This document shows positions 16,110-28,403 of a stretch of 42,857 nt of DNA, piece after piece. Below the pieces are notes generated by a model. That model was given only the letters and a program-made list of their open reading frames with translations, searched no databases and was not told the origin of the DNA. Where the stretch lies: contig JAJDEI010000127.1 in NCBI GenBank assembly GCA_029259845.1, positions 1 through 42,857 of the forward strand. Reading direction: 5' to 3'. Numbering within the stretch: the stretch's first letter is position 1; every line of letters begins with the position of its first letter. The translations under genes and the position numbers were made by a program. This stretch comes from Planctomycetaceae bacterium. Lineage in GTDB: Bacteria; Planctomycetota; Planctomycetia; Planctomycetales; Planctomycetaceae.

Positions 16110-17432
16110 ATGTTGAGCATGGTCTTCCTGCGTTGTGCATCTGTTCTGGTTGTGCTGGGCCCGATGGCCGGCATGGCCTGCGGACAAGACGATTTCACGC
16201 CGAACTATGATGAATCGAAAGTGCCGGAGTACACGCTTCCGGATCCTCTCGTGATGCAGGACGGCACGCCGGTGGCCGATGCGGAGACGTGGAACACCAA
16301 ACGGCGGCCCGAATTGCTCAGCCTGTTCCGGGAACACGTTTATGGCCGCGCCCCCGGTAAACCTGAGCAACTCCATTTCGAGGTGCTCGACAACGAACCG
16401 CAAGCGCTGGGGGGGATCGCCACCCGCCGGCAAGTCCGCATGCATCTCACCGAGGGGACCGACGGGCCGTCAATCGACGTGCTGATGTACGTTCCCAATG
16501 CCGGCCGGCCGGTGCCCGCGTTTCTCGGTTTGAACTTTTACGGCAACCACACGATCGCTCCGGACCCCAACATCCGGCTGAACACCAACTGGATGAGAAA
16601 CCGTGGTCCGGGCATCGTCGACAACCGCGCCACCGACGAGACGCGCGGCACCCACGCCCCCTATTGGCCGGTCGAGATGCTCGTCAAACGGGGGTACGCC
16701 CTGGTGACGATGTACTACGGCGACATCGACCCGGACTACGATGACGGTTTCAAAAACGGCGTGCACGCCGCTTTCGATGAGCAGGTCACCGGCCCACTTG
16801 CCGACGACGCCGTGCGGCCCGGCGATGCCTGGGGTTCCATCGCCGCATGGGCCTGGGGCCTGTCGCGATGCGTCGACTACCTGGAGACCGATGCAGACGT
16901 CAATGCGGCCCGTGTGGCCGTCATCGGTCACTCCCGGCTCGGCAAGACCTCCCTGTGGGCCGGGGCGACAGACGAACGTCTGGCGCTGGTGGTCTCGAAC
17001 AACTCCGGTTGCGGCGGCGCAGCCCTCAGCCGACGGGCCTTCGGCGAGACGGTCTCACGGATCAACACGGAGTTCCCCCACTGGTTCTGCGACAACTTCT
17101 CCCAGTTCAACAACAATGAAGCAGCCCTGCCGGTCGACCAGCATGAGCTGATCGCCCTCATCGCCCCGCGCCCCGTGTATGTCGCCAGCGCCACCGAAGA
17201 CCTGTGGGCCGACCCGCTCGGCGAGTACCTTGCCGCCTATCATGCCAACCCGGTCTACAAGCTGCTCGGCACGACGGGCCTGCCCCGCGAATCGGCCGAC
17301 CTGCCCCCCGCCGACGAACCAATCAAGACCGGCACCATCGGCTACCACCTTCGCAGCGGCAAGCACGACATCACCGGCTTCGACTGGCAACAATACCTCG
17401 ACTTCGCTGATTTGCATCTGACAAAAGAGTAG
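16110..17432 (+). CDS. Secreted CE15-like glucuronoyl esterase
   Basis: The 440-residue alpha/beta hydrolase resembles carbohydrate esterase family 15, which cleaves ester links between glucuronoxylan and lignin; other substrates are possible. It has a signal peptide (MVFLRCASVLVVLGPMAGMA). WNTKRRPELLSLFREHVYGR is a typical start of the mature domain, then FLGLNFYGNHTI and RGYALVTMYYGDIDPDYDDG. The nucleophile is Ser275 in VIGHSRLGKTSLWAGA, followed by NNSGCGGAALSRRAFGE and HWFCDNFSQF. The likely catalytic His is in GKHDITGFDW near the C-terminus. The ATG at 16110 has GAGG upstream; the longer open frame crosses a repeat. It stands between repeats and acnA and is probably transcribed alone. 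Confidence 0.88.
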   Translation: MLSMVFLRCASVLVVLGPMAGMACGQDDFTPNYDESKVPEYTLPDPLVMQDGTPVADAETWNTKRRPELLSLFREHVYGRAPGKPEQLHFEVLDNEPQALGGIATRRQVRMHLTEGTDGPSIDVLMYVPNAGRPVPAFLGLNFYGNHTIAPDPNIRLNTNWMRNRGPGIVDNRATDETRGTHAPYWPVEMLVKRGYALVTMYYGDIDPDYDDGFKNGVHAAFDEQVTGPLADDAVRPGDAWGSIAAWAWGLSRCVDYLETDADVNAARVAVIGHSRLGKTSLWAGATDERLALVVSNNSGCGGAALSRRAFGETVSRINTEFPHWFCDNFSQFNNNEAALPVDQHELIALIAPRPVYVASATEDLWADPLGEYLAAYHANPVYKLLGTTGLPRESADLPPADEPIKTGTIGYHLRSGKHDITGFDWQQYLDFADLHLTKE

Positions 17433-17563
17433 CCATCTCACGAGCATATTCGTTCCATTGCCTTTAGAACCCGCCCAAGCCGCGCCGCTACTCACGCTTT
17501 TGCCGGTTTGATACGATCGGGCCTGTGACAACCTTGATCCACGCAAACCCCGGAGTTTGAACG

Positions 17564-20338
17564 ATGTCCGGCAACCCCTTTGCCGCTGCCGCAACCCTCA
17601 CCACTTCAGCAGGCGAATTCACGATCTACCGCCTGCAGCAACTGGCCGATGACGGGCTGGGCGACGTCGCCACGCTGCCGTATTCGATCCGCATCCTGCT
17701 GGAATCGTGTCTGCGAAACTGCGACGGGTACATCGTCAGCGAGGACGACGTCAAAAACCTGGCTGCCTGGGATGCGACCGACGTCAAGCAGGAGGAGATC
17801 CCCTTCAAGCCGGGACGCGTCGTTCTCCAGGACTTCACCGGGGTCCCGGCAGTCGTCGACCTGGCGGCTCTGCGGTCGGCCATGCAACGAATGGGGGGCG
17901 ACCCGCAGAAAATCAATCCGCTCGTACCGTGCGACCTCGTGATCGACCACAGCGTGCAGGTCGACCAGTTCGCCACACCGCTCGCGCTGCAGTTCAACGT
18001 CGACAAGGAGTTCGAGCGGAATCAGGAGCGATACCAGTTCCTCAAGTGGGGACAGCAGGCGTTTCAAGATTTCGGCGTCGTCCCCCCGTCCACCGGCATC
18101 GTGCATCAGGTCAATCTCGAATACCTCGCGCGGGGCGTATTGACCAAAAACCCGGGCGGTACGACCGGTGGGCTTCCGGTGGCGTTTCCCGACTCGCTCG
18201 TCGGCACCGATTCCCACACGACGATGATCAACGGCCTGGGCGTGCTCGGCTGGGGCGTGGGCGGCATCGAGGCGGAAGCGGTCATGCTCGGGCAACCGGT
18301 CTACATGCTCATGCCGGAAGTCGTCGGCTTCGAACTGACCGGTCGGCTCCCGGAAGGAGCGACCGCAACCGACCTCGTCCTCACAGTCACTCAGATGCTG
18401 CGGCAACACGGCGTCGTCGGCAAGTTCGTCGAGTTCTTCGGCAGCGGGCTCAGCGCCATGTCACTCCCCGACCGGGCGACCCTCGCCAACATGGCTCCCG
18501 AGTACGGAGCCACGATGGGCTTCTTCCCGGTCGACGACGAAACGCTGCGCTACCTTGAACGAACCGGCCGCTCGAAAGAGACCGTTGACCTCGTCGACCG
18601 CTACTACAAGGAGCAGGGCCTGTTCCGCACCGCCGACAGTCCCACGCCCCGGTTTTCGTCGACGCTCTCCTTCGACATGGGGGACGTCGAGCCCTCGATG
18701 GCCGGCCCCAAAAGGCCGCAAGATCGCATTCTGCTGTCAGGCATGAAGAGCCAATGGGAGCAGGACCTCTGCACGACCTTCGGCAAGACGTGCCCCTCCC
18801 ATGACTCGACCCCGGCATCGATGTCTGATGAAGGAGGAGCCGAATCAGCCGTCGCCGTGCTGGAGGTCGACCCCGGCATTGATGGTGTCGGGATTGAGTA
18901 CGCCGGTGAGACGTTCGTACTCAAGCATGGCGCGGTCGTCATCGCCGCCATCACCAGTTGTACGAACACCAGTAATCCTTCGGTGATGATCGGGGCCGGC
19001 CTGCTCGCGAGAAACGCCGTCGCCAAAGGCCTCACGCGTCAGCCCTGGGTGAAGACGTCACTCGCCCCCGGCAGCCGGGTGGTCACCGATTATCTCGAAC
19101 GGGCCGGGCTGACCGAGTCGCTCAATGCACTCGGCTTCAACCTTGTCGGTTACGGCTGCACAACCTGCATCGGCAACAGCGGCCCGCTGCCGGAGGAGAT
19201 CGCAGCCGCCATTCAGGAACACGACCTTGTCGCCTGCTCGGTGCTGTCGGGGAACCGGAACTTCGAGGGCCGCATCAACCAGTCGGTGAAAGCGAACTAT
19301 CTCGCCAGTCCGCCGCTCGTCGTCGCCTATGCCCTCGCCGGCACGACCGACATCGACCTGACAACCGAGCCGCTGGGTAAGGATTCGGCGGGCAACGACG
19401 TCTTTCTCTCCGACCTCTGGCCGTCCCAACAGGAGATCGCCGACACCATGGCCGAGGCGATCTCTGCGGAGATCTTCCAGCAGGAATATGCCCACGCCAC
19501 CGACGGTCCGGAGGAATGGCAGGCGGTTGAAGCTCCGACCGGCGACCTGTTCGCCTGGAGCGAGGAGAGCACGTACATTCAGGAGCCGCCGTTCTTCGTC
19601 GACATGCCGGCCGACCCGCCGCCGATTTCGGGCATCAGCGGGGCGCGATGCCTCGTCTCCGTCGGCGACTCGACGACGACCGACCACATCTCCCCCGCCG
19701 GTGCCATCAAGCCGGACTCCCCCGCCGGCAAGTACCTGCAGGAGCGGGGCGTCGACGTCACGGACTTCAACAGTTACGGCAGCCGTCGGGGGAACGACCG
19801 CGTGATGACGCGCGGCACCTTCGCCAACATCCGCCTCCGCAACCTGCTCGCCCCCGGCACCGAAGGCAGCGTCACCACCTACTTCCCCACCGGCGAGCAA
19901 ACCAGCATCTACGATGCGGCCATGCAGTACCGGGAGTCGGGCACCCCTTTGGTCGTCCTCGCCGGAAAGGAATACGGCACCGGCTCCTCGCGCGATTGGG
20001 CCGCCAAAGGCACGTATCTGCTTGGCGTGAAAGTCGTCATCGCCGAGAGCTACGAACGCATTCATCGTTCGAATCTGATCGGCATGGGCGTACTGCCGTT
20101 GCAGTTCCGCGAAGGCGAATGCCGCGAAGCGCTCGGGCTCGACGGCACGGAGATCTTCTCCGTGGCCCTGGACGACGACCTCAAACCGCGCCAGGCGGTC
20201 GAAGTGTCGGCGACCAAACCCAACGGCGACGAAGTCCACTTCGTCACCACCTGCCGCATCGACACCCCGGTGGAAGTCGACTACTACCGCAACGGCGGCA
20301 TCCTGCACACCGTGCTGCGACAGTTGCTGAAGGGCTGA
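17564..20338 (+). CDS. acnA: Aconitate hydratase A
   Basis: The enzyme interconverts citrate and isocitrate in the TCA cycle through a [4Fe-4S] cluster. The 924 residues match AcnA/IRP length. The N-terminus has [20 protein letters not shown] and [46 protein letters not shown] and the cluster cysteines in TSCTNTSNP and [12 protein letters not shown] follow. The C-terminal swivel domain has [26 protein letters not shown] and [19 protein letters not shown]. It is cytoplasmic. A stretch at about residues 395-440 between domains is loosely conserved. The gene stands alone. Confidence 0.97.
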   Translation: MSGNPFAAAATLTTSAGEFTIYRLQQLADDGLGDVATLPYSIRILLESCLRNCDGYIVSEDDVKNLAAWDATDVKQEEIPFKPGRVVLQDFTGVPAVVDLAALRSAMQRMGGDPQKINPLVPCDLVIDHSVQVDQFATPLALQFNVDKEFERNQERYQFLKWGQQAFQDFGVVPPSTGIVHQVNLEYLARGVLTKNPGGTTGGLPVAFPDSLVGTDSHTTMINGLGVLGWGVGGIEAEAVMLGQPVYMLMPEVVGFELTGRLPEGATATDLVLTVTQMLRQHGVVGKFVEFFGSGLSAMSLPDRATLANMAPEYGATMGFFPVDDETLRYLERTGRSKETVDLVDRYYKEQGLFRTADSPTPRFSSTLSFDMGDVEPSMAGPKRPQDRILLSGMKSQWEQDLCTTFGKTCPSHDSTPASMSDEGGAESAVAVLEVDPGIDGVGIEYAGETFVLKHGAVVIAAITSCTNTSNPSVMIGAGLLARNAVAKGLTRQPWVKTSLAPGSRVVTDYLERAGLTESLNALGFNLVGYGCTTCIGNSGPLPEEIAAAIQEHDLVACSVLSGNRNFEGRINQSVKANYLASPPLVVAYALAGTTDIDLTTEPLGKDSAGNDVFLSDLWPSQQEIADTMAEAISAEIFQQEYAHATDGPEEWQAVEAPTGDLFAWSEESTYIQEPPFFVDMPADPPPISGISGARCLVSVGDSTTTDHISPAGAIKPDSPAGKYLQERGVDVTDFNSYGSRRGNDRVMTRGTFANIRLRNLLAPGTEGSVTTYFPTGEQTSIYDAAMQYRESGTPLVVLAGKEYGTGSSRDWAAKGTYLLGVKVVIAESYERIHRSNLIGMGVLPLQFREGECREALGLDGTEIFSVALDDDLKPRQAVEVSATKPNGDEVHFVTTCRIDTPVEVDYYRNGGILHTVLRQLLKG

Positions 20339-20379
20339 TCGGTCTTGGTTGCGGCACTTGGCCCGCGTATCATGCAGAG

Positions 20380-21576
20380 ATGATTACGAAATTCCGCGTC
20401 CAGAACTACAAAGCCCTCCGCGACGTCACGCTCAACCTGACGCCGATGCACCTGCTGATCGGCCCGAACGACTCCGGGAAGACGAGCATTCTGGAGGCAA
20501 TCGCGGCGCTGTGTCGGAGTGTCGATAACGATTTTTCGCATAGCTTCCTCGGGCCGTGGAGCGGCGACGAACTCGTCTGGAACCAGTCGACCGAACCGGT
20601 TGTCGAATTCGAAGCGGACGGCGATGGCGAACTGGGGAAACTGCACTACGATGTTTCCGTCCGGTTTCAAAAGGGTCGACAGGCCGTCCTTTTCAATGAA
20701 CACGTTCACGTGAATTGGAGCGACCAACTCATGAACGTGCAGAATGTGGCGCAGCGGTATTCAAAGGTATGCCACCACGCGAGACAGAACTTTCGAACTG
20801 GGGAGTCCGACAGTTCTGATGAACTTGCGAAAGCGGTTCATGAGATGCTTTCGGGAGTCCAGGCTTACCGATGGGTTCCGAATCATCTTGCGCTCCCAAA
20901 TGCGCCGGATTCGCAGCGGCGTTTCCGCATGGAGGCATCGGGTTTCGGGCTCGCTCTCTGTCTGGATGACATTCTCGGTTATGACCGAAATCGGTTCAAT
21001 GAGCTTGAGAATCGATTCAGGTCCATCTTTCGGGATGTCGAATCGATCAAACTGATACCGGAACCTGCGTATAAGGCACCCGTTGATGATTCAAAGCAAG
21101 TCCTCATGCTGCAGCAGTCCGATGGGAAGGGCATTTACTTCCAGTTCAAAGGTGGGGCCAAGCCGATCTCGGCGTCGCAGGTTTCCGACGGAGTCCTGTT
21201 GGTGCTTGCGTACCTGGCGATCCTCTATCTGCCGGAACCTCCGCGGATTGTGCTGATCGAGGAACCCGAGAACGGTATCCACCCGGCACGCTTGCAAGAA
21301 GTGCTCAGCATCTTGCGAGACCTCGTGAGCGAACAGAGTCACACTCAGATCATTCTGACCAGCCATTCCCCCTACGTCGTCAGCATGTTTGAGCCGGGGG
21401 AAGTCACCCTGTGCCACAAGGGTGATGACGGTGCCGTTGAGGTCCGGCGGCTGTCGGAAAGCAAACCGGTGCTCGACCAAGTTGACTTCTTCACGCTGGG
21501 AGAAATCTGGACGCTCGAAGGTGACAAAGCACTCCTCGAAACGGAAACAGAAACAGAAACACCTTCAACCCCATGA
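20380..21576 (+). CDS. AAA family ATPase of a two-gene ATPase/Toprim-like module
   Basis: The 398-residue ABC/SMC-like ATPase belongs to the AAA_15/AAA_21 type found in OLD-like systems. It starts with MITKFRVQNYKALRDVTLNL. Walker A is GPNDSGKTS (residues 28-36), a signature-like ISASQVSDGVLLVLAYLAIL precedes Walker B RIVLIEEPENGIHP (about 288-301), and the switch histidine is in LTSHSPYVVSMF (about 327). The C-terminus ends in ETETETET. Unlike full OLD proteins it carries no Toprim domain; the next gene, overlapping by four bases, appears to supply it. The stretch 20700-21150 is visibly more AT-rich than acnA or feoB, suggesting acquisition. The ATG at 20380 is 41 bases after acnA. Confidence 0.88.
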   Translation: MITKFRVQNYKALRDVTLNLTPMHLLIGPNDSGKTSILEAIAALCRSVDNDFSHSFLGPWSGDELVWNQSTEPVVEFEADGDGELGKLHYDVSVRFQKGRQAVLFNEHVHVNWSDQLMNVQNVAQRYSKVCHHARQNFRTGESDSSDELAKAVHEMLSGVQAYRWVPNHLALPNAPDSQRRFRMEASGFGLALCLDDILGYDRNRFNELENRFRSIFRDVESIKLIPEPAYKAPVDDSKQVLMLQQSDGKGIYFQFKGGAKPISASQVSDGVLLVLAYLAILYLPEPPRIVLIEEPENGIHPARLQEVLSILRDLVSEQSHTQIILTSHSPYVVSMFEPGEVTLCHKGDDGAVEVRRLSESKPVLDQVDFFTLGEIWTLEGDKALLETETETETPSTP

Positions 21577-22181
21577 ATATCTTGTTGGTCGCGGAAGGTG
21601 AACACGAGTTGAATCCCGACGAGGAAAACTCTGCGCTGGCGCAGATCGTCCGACGATTACTGCCGTCCGTGTCACAGATCGATCGCCAGAAGTTGAGTGG
21701 TCGGACGGTGCAGCTGGCGCCGGTTCCTGGAAAGAAGCTTCCCCATCAGAAGCGACTGAAGTTGTGGATCAAATGGGCGGAAAAACAAGGCTACGACGCC
21801 ATCATCGCGGTGATCGACGAGGACGATAAGGCGGACCGCAAGCAGGCTGTCGACGACCTGCAAGGATCAGCGTTCTCTTCAATGCCCCGAGCCTTGGGTC
21901 TGGCGATCCGCATGTTTGACGCCTGGATGTTGGCGGACGAACAGGCTCTTTCAGCCGTGTTGGGCGGCACGGTCCAGAGGCAGAAGAAACCAGAGGGAAT
22001 CAGGCAACCGAAAGAGGAATTCGAGCGGCTCCTGGAAGAATCTCTGAAATCGCTTTCACAACGGGAAGCGTATCTGCAAGTCGCCCAATATCTCGATTTG
22101 GACAAAATGGCTGAGAGGTGCCCGAAGGGATTCGCTCCGTTCAGGCGGCATGTCGAGCAACTGAGGGGCAAGCCGGAATAG
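21573..22181 (+). CDS. DUF4276/Toprim-like partner of the AAA ATPase
   Basis: The 202-residue protein has features of the DUF4276 family, a Toprim-like fold. LLVAEGEHELN near the N-terminus carries the Glu, AIIAVIDEDDKADRK (D82-E-D84-D85) looks like the metal-binding DxD, and AIRMFDAWMLADEQALSAVLG (111-131) is the family's third block. These acidic residues suggest a metal-dependent nuclease or nucleotidyl activity. The start overlaps the ATPase stop (ATGA), so the two are made in fixed proportion. Family assignment is from motif pattern only. Confidence 0.75.
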   Translation: MNILLVAEGEHELNPDEENSALAQIVRRLLPSVSQIDRQKLSGRTVQLAPVPGKKLPHQKRLKLWIKWAEKQGYDAIIAVIDEDDKADRKQAVDDLQGSAFSSMPRALGLAIRMFDAWMLADEQALSAVLGGTVQRQKKPEGIRQPKEEFERLLEESLKSLSQREAYLQVAQYLDLDKMAERCPKGFAPFRRHVEQLRGKPE

Positions 22182-22214
22182 CCTGCCCGTTCCGCCCCCG
22201 CCGGCATCCTGTCA

Positions 22215-22261
22215 TTGCCTGATGCTCCAGACCTGCTATACTATTGAGACGGAGTCTCAAT
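22215..22261 (+). promoter_or_regulatory. feoAB promoter with Fur-like operator
   Basis: A -35 box TTGCCT (22215-22220), a 16-bp spacer and a -10 box TATACT (22237-22242) precede a perfect palindrome ATTGAGAC-GGA-GTCTCAAT (22243-22261) placed at the expected transcription start. A further half-site-like TCTCATT follows. A dyad over the start site in front of iron-transport genes fits an iron-dependent repressor (Fur or DtxR family). The TGAGA...TCTCA arms resemble some Fur boxes. The promoter is inferred from consensus only. Confidence 0.6.
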
Positions 22262-22289
22262 CTCATTGGGCGCCGCCGCGTGAGTCGGA

Positions 22290-22613
22290 ATGGCCTTCCG
22301 TGTTCGTTTGTTGCACCCGTTCGAACCCGAAAACATCAACATGACGCCACTTTCTTCGACATCTCAGGGCATGGTCGTCTGTTCGCGGGTTGAGGGGGAA
22401 GGGCCGGAGATCACACGGCTGAAGCGGATGGGGGTTTGCAGCGGTCGCCCGTTGGAAATCGTCCGTGCCGGGGATCCGATGATTCTTTGTGTGGCGGGGA
22501 CCCGAATCGGTGTCTCCCAAAAGCTGGCTCGTGCCGTCTTTGTCAAACCGGCTGAATTGGCCGGAGCCAACCGCGATGCGGATGACGGCGACCGGAAAAA
22601 CGGGCAGCCATGA
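22290..22613 (+). CDS. feoA: FeoA, ferrous iron transport accessory protein
   Basis: This small SH3-like protein supports FeoB-mediated Fe(II) uptake. The family core is at residues 28-90: VVCSRVEGEGPEITRLKRMGVCSGRPLEIVRAGDPMILCVAGTRI. The listed frame has 107 residues, slightly long; Met18 at 22341 gives 90 residues, closer to typical FeoA, but has no ribosome-binding site, while 22290 has a weak one (GAGTCGGA). The stop overlaps the feoB start by four bases. Confidence 0.85.
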   Translation: MAFRVRLLHPFEPENINMTPLSSTSQGMVVCSRVEGEGPEITRLKRMGVCSGRPLEIVRAGDPMILCVAGTRIGVSQKLARAVFVKPAELAGANRDADDGDRKNGQP

Positions 22614-24808
22614 CCGCCGCCGACATTCTTCCCGTGTTGCATGATTCCCGCTCCGCGAACAACGGAGCGCTGAAAACCGCGGTGGTGGCTCTGGTGGGCA
22701 ACCCCAATGCGGGCAAGACAAGCCTGTTTAACCGGCTGACGGGATTGCGGGCGAAAACGGCCAACTATCCGGGGATCACCGTCGACCTCCGCAAAGGACG
22801 GATGCGTCTTTCCGGTCGGGATCTCGAACTGATTGACCTGCCGGGACTCTACAGTCTTGATGCCCTCAGTCCGGAGGAGCATGTCGCCCGTTCGACGCTG
22901 CTCGGTGAGATCGAAGGCCGAGCGGTCCCCGATGCGATCGTGCTCGTCGTCGATGCGACGCATCTGGCGCGCAATCTGACTCTGGCGAGCGAGATTCTCG
23001 ACCTGCGTCTGCCGACGGTCGTCGCCTTGAACCTTATCGATGCGGCCGACGCTGCGGACATCACCATCGATGTCGGCCAGCTCGCGATGGAATTGAGCTG
23101 CCCGGTCGTTCCGGTGAGTGCGAGGACCGGACAAGGCATTGATGATCTCCGCGAGATGATGGCGCGGTTGCTCGCCGAACAGTTGCCGAAACCGACGGTG
23201 GAGCACACGTCGTGCACCGCCGGCTGTCACGGTTGCACATTTGCGGCCCGGTACGAATGGGCCGAACGTGTCACCGAAGGGATCGCTCAGATCCCGCACA
23301 CGCACGGTCGGCGAACCGCCGCCATCGACCAGTACCTGACAAATCCCATCTGGGGGACGCTGGCATTTCTGAGCCTGATGCTGGGCGTGTTCTATCTGAT
23401 CTTCTCATTGGCCGACGTGCCGATGACGCTCATCGATGAAGGGTTTGGGCGTCTGGCGACAGTTGCCGAGGGACTGATCCCCACGGGACCCGTCAACGGA
23501 CTCTTGTGGGTCCCCGCCGTTGGCGCGCTGGCGATGGGATTTTTCGTCCTCGGCTATCGTCTGGCCGGAATCTCGTGGACATGGCGCAGCGGTGTTGCTG
23601 CTGCCGGTGTTGCCGCGCTGGTGTCGATGTTGCCGGCGGACGATTTTCGCAGTCTCGTCGTCAATGGAGTGATCGGCGGCGTCGGAGGGATCCTCGTGTT
23701 TCTGCCGCAGATTTGTATCCTGTTTTTCTTCATCTGCCTGCTGGAAGACAGCGGCTACATGGCCCGGGCCGCATTCGTGATGGAGCGGCTGATGCGGGTC
23801 GTCGGGCTGCCGGGCAAAGCGTTCGTGCCGATGCTGTCCGCCCATGCCTGTGCGATTCCGGGGATCATGGCGGCACGGGTCATCGAGGACTGGCGAGACC
23901 GTCTGGTGACGATCCTCGTGTTGCCGCTGTTGACGTGCTCGGCACGCTTGCCGGTGTACGCGATGATTGCGGCTTTGCTGTTCGGCGATTCCCCGCAGAA
24001 AGCGGCGCTGGTGTTCGTGGGGGCCTATTCGCTGGGGATTGTCGCCACATTGGCGACGGCATTTGCCCTGAAGAAATCGCTCTTGCGGGGCGACGCCGTG
24101 CCGCTGGTCATCGAGCTGCCCCCCTACCGTTTGCCGAGTTTGAGGAATGCGCTGCTGACGGTCGTCGACCGGGCGTCGGTGTTCGTCCGGAACGCGGGGA
24201 CGATCATCCTGCTGATCTCAGTCGGGCTGTGGGCACTGGCCAGTTACCCCAAGCTTCCGGAGGGCGCGGGTTCCCCTGGAGCGGCGAGTGACGTTGCGGG
24301 ACTCGCCGCCGCGGCCACGGAGGCCAAGCAGGCCCGCATCGAACAGCCAGCCGCGTGGACTGGCCAAACGCGAGCCCAGGAGGCATTGGCCTATTCATTT
24401 GCGGGCCGGTTGGGCCGGTTGTTCGAGCCGATTTTCGAGCCGCTGGGCTTCGACTGGAGAATCAACGTCGGCGTGATCAGTTCGTTCGCAGCCCGGGAAG
24501 TCGTCGTCTCCACGCTGGCGATTATGTACGGGATGGGCGAGGACGCCCCCGACCAGCAGGAGACGCTCGTGGAGACGCTTCGCCGACAGAAACGGCCGGA
24601 TGGCAGTCCCGTGTTTACAACGGCAACTTGCCTGAGCCTGCTGACGTTTTACGTCCTTGCCATGCAGTGTCTGCCGACACAAGCGGTCACTCGCCGGGAG
24701 ACCGGTTCCTGGAAATGGTCGTTCTTTCAGCTGGGCTACATGACATTGCTGGCGTATTCGGTATCCTTCGTCGTGTATCAGACCGCGGCTGCCTTTGGTT
24801 ACGCTTGA
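22610..24808 (+). CDS. feoB: FeoB ferrous iron transporter
   Basis: The main Fe(II) uptake protein has 732 residues. Its N-terminal G domain has G1 GNPNAGKTS (30-38), switch region [12 protein letters not shown]3 DLPGLYSL (77-84), G4 ALNLID and G5 [10 protein letters not shown] Cys-rich linker [12 protein letters not shown] lies near residue 203. Membrane gate regions follow: [26 protein letters not shown], and a second gate with [20 protein letters not shown]. Near the C-terminus, [15 protein letters not shown] and [14 protein letters not shown] are typical. The protein is in the inner membrane. It is coupled to feoA and should be iron-repressed if the upstream palindrome is an operator. Confidence 0.96.
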   Translation: MTAADILPVLHDSRSANNGALKTAVVALVGNPNAGKTSLFNRLTGLRAKTANYPGITVDLRKGRMRLSGRDLELIDLPGLYSLDALSPEEHVARSTLLGEIEGRAVPDAIVLVVDATHLARNLTLASEILDLRLPTVVALNLIDAADAADITIDVGQLAMELSCPVVPVSARTGQGIDDLREMMARLLAEQLPKPTVEHTSCTAGCHGCTFAARYEWAERVTEGIAQIPHTHGRRTAAIDQYLTNPIWGTLAFLSLMLGVFYLIFSLADVPMTLIDEGFGRLATVAEGLIPTGPVNGLLWVPAVGALAMGFFVLGYRLAGISWTWRSGVAAAGVAALVSMLPADDFRSLVVNGVIGGVGGILVFLPQICILFFFICLLEDSGYMARAAFVMERLMRVVGLPGKAFVPMLSAHACAIPGIMAARVIEDWRDRLVTILVLPLLTCSARLPVYAMIAALLFGDSPQKAALVFVGAYSLGIVATLATAFALKKSLLRGDAVPLVIELPPYRLPSLRNALLTVVDRASVFVRNAGTIILLISVGLWALASYPKLPEGAGSPGAASDVAGLAAAATEAKQARIEQPAAWTGQTRAQEALAYSFAGRLGRLFEPIFEPLGFDWRINVGVISSFAAREVVVSTLAIMYGMGEDAPDQQETLVETLRRQKRPDGSPVFTTATCLSLLTFYVLAMQCLPTQAVTRRETGSWKWSFFQLGYMTLLAYSVSFVVYQTAAAFGYA

Positions 24809-24921
24809 GTTGCGCCGGGTGTCTGGTCTGGACGATTCGGTTTCGGAATTCGTCGCACACAGGGCGTGCGAAACCGCAAGCGATGTCGGCAGAAGCATGG
24901 ACCATTCAGGAAGGCAATGAG

Positions 24922-27432
<2,511 letters not shown>

Positions 27433-27444
27433 CCAGAGCATTCA

Positions 27445-27831
27445 TCACAGCATGGGCTCGGCCCGTTTAATCAGTTGCAGGCACAGCCCCCAGGGGTCTC
27501 TGAGGAACGCCATCTCGTCGCCGCCGGGGAGCGGTTGAATTTCACCTTCACGGGTGCAACCGGCGCGGGTCAAACGTTCGGCATCGGCGGCGATGTCGTC
27601 GGACATGAAGGCGAGATGCAGCGTCCCGGGATGCATGGCGGCATAGTCGGGGGGCGCGAGATCCTGGCGGCCGTAAATCTCGATCATCACCTGACCGGTT
27701 TCGTCGGCCAGAAAATGGGCCCAGGGCGGTTGCATGACCCGCCGTTTGACCACGAACCCCAGATTCGCGACGTACCAGCGGGCCATCTCCAACGGGTCGG
27801 CAACGTTCAGGGCGATATGTTCGATTCGCAT
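27445..27831 (-). CDS. VOC/glyoxalase-family protein
   Basis: The 128-residue protein starts RIEHIALNVADPLEMARWYV, a vicinal-oxygen-chelate beginning. GTLHLAFMSDDIAADAERLTR and the C-terminal FLRDPWGLCLQLIKRAE follow. Metal ligands would be the His in EHIAL, a Glu in MIEIYG, the His in LHLAF and the residue in the last strand. VOC proteins include isomerases, dioxygenases and resistance proteins; no substrate can be given. The frame is open to a TTG at 27885, but the domain begins at the ATG at 27831. It is convergent with the copper ATPase, 12 bases apart. Confidence 0.82.
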   Translation of the reverse strand: MRIEHIALNVADPLEMARWYVANLGFVVKRRVMQPPWAHFLADETGQVMIEIYGRQDLAPPDYAAMHPGTLHLAFMSDDIAADAERLTRAGCTREGEIQPLPGGDEMAFLRDPWGLCLQLIKRAEPML

Positions 27832-28060
27832 GGGGGCTGGGGGCTGGGCGCTTGCTTGAAAGGTTTGATGGTTGACAATCAGCAACAGATTCTGCGTTCA
27901 CACGCCATCCGTGCTCGCGCTCCGGACATCCGGGCACGAATTCGCTGATCCCGCAGTGACAAGACGGTACCAATTAGGATACGATGATGCGGTCCGGAAT
28001 ACGACCGGCGGGACCGACGGGGGAGGGCCGTTCAAAGATTGAAGCTGGGCGACCTCGTCA

Positions 28061-28122
28061 CCCGTAGCGTCAGCGAGGGACGAATCGCTCACTCACGTTC
28101 GCTCCCTCGCTGACGCTTCGGG
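28061..28122. repeat. 20-bp inverted repeat (planctomycete-type palindrome)
   Basis: Arms of 20 bp (28061-28080 and 28103-28122; core AGCGTCAGCGAGGGA and its complement) differ at one position and enclose a 22-base loop. It lies in the 572-bp spacer 27832-28403, which otherwise holds only the tandem repeat at 28225. Confidence 0.75.
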
Positions 28123-28224
28123 TTAGCATTGAGCGTGTCCCGGTCGACCTTCTCCAAAGTGAAACTCAGAATGGCCCTGACTGACGGGGTTCCTGGCTCG
28201 CTGACGAGCTTGGCGACCGGTTTG

Positions 28225-28336
28225 TTGTGACACGGACAAATGGCGACACGGATAAACGGCGGCACGGGCAGATTGTGACACGGGCAGATTGTGACACGGG
28301 CAGGTTGCGACACAGATATGCGGTGATACGGGTTCC
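28225..28336. repeat. Seven tandem copies of a 16-bp repeat
   Basis: Seven consecutive 16-bp units start at 28225, 28241, 28257, 28273, 28289, 28305 and 28321. The consensus is TTGTGACACGGGCAGA; units 4 and 5 differ by one base and the outer units are more diverged. A broken copy may precede it at about 28210. The array ends 67 bases before the start of the receiver-zinc-ribbon gene. Confidence 0.85.
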
Positions 28337-28403
28337 CTGATTCGGCAAGCGGGTCCGTGTTACGGCCGATTCTCATGGCCGAAATGTGCAGGGTCGGTGG
28401 GCG

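Noticed and set aside
19648..20379. Upstream open extension of the AAA ATPase
   Set aside because: It lies inside acnA in another frame, is Arg/Pro-rich and low quality; the ATPase domain begins cleanly at 20380.
28225..28336. CRISPR array
   Set aside because: Units are 16 bp and contiguous with no spacers; no cas genes are present.
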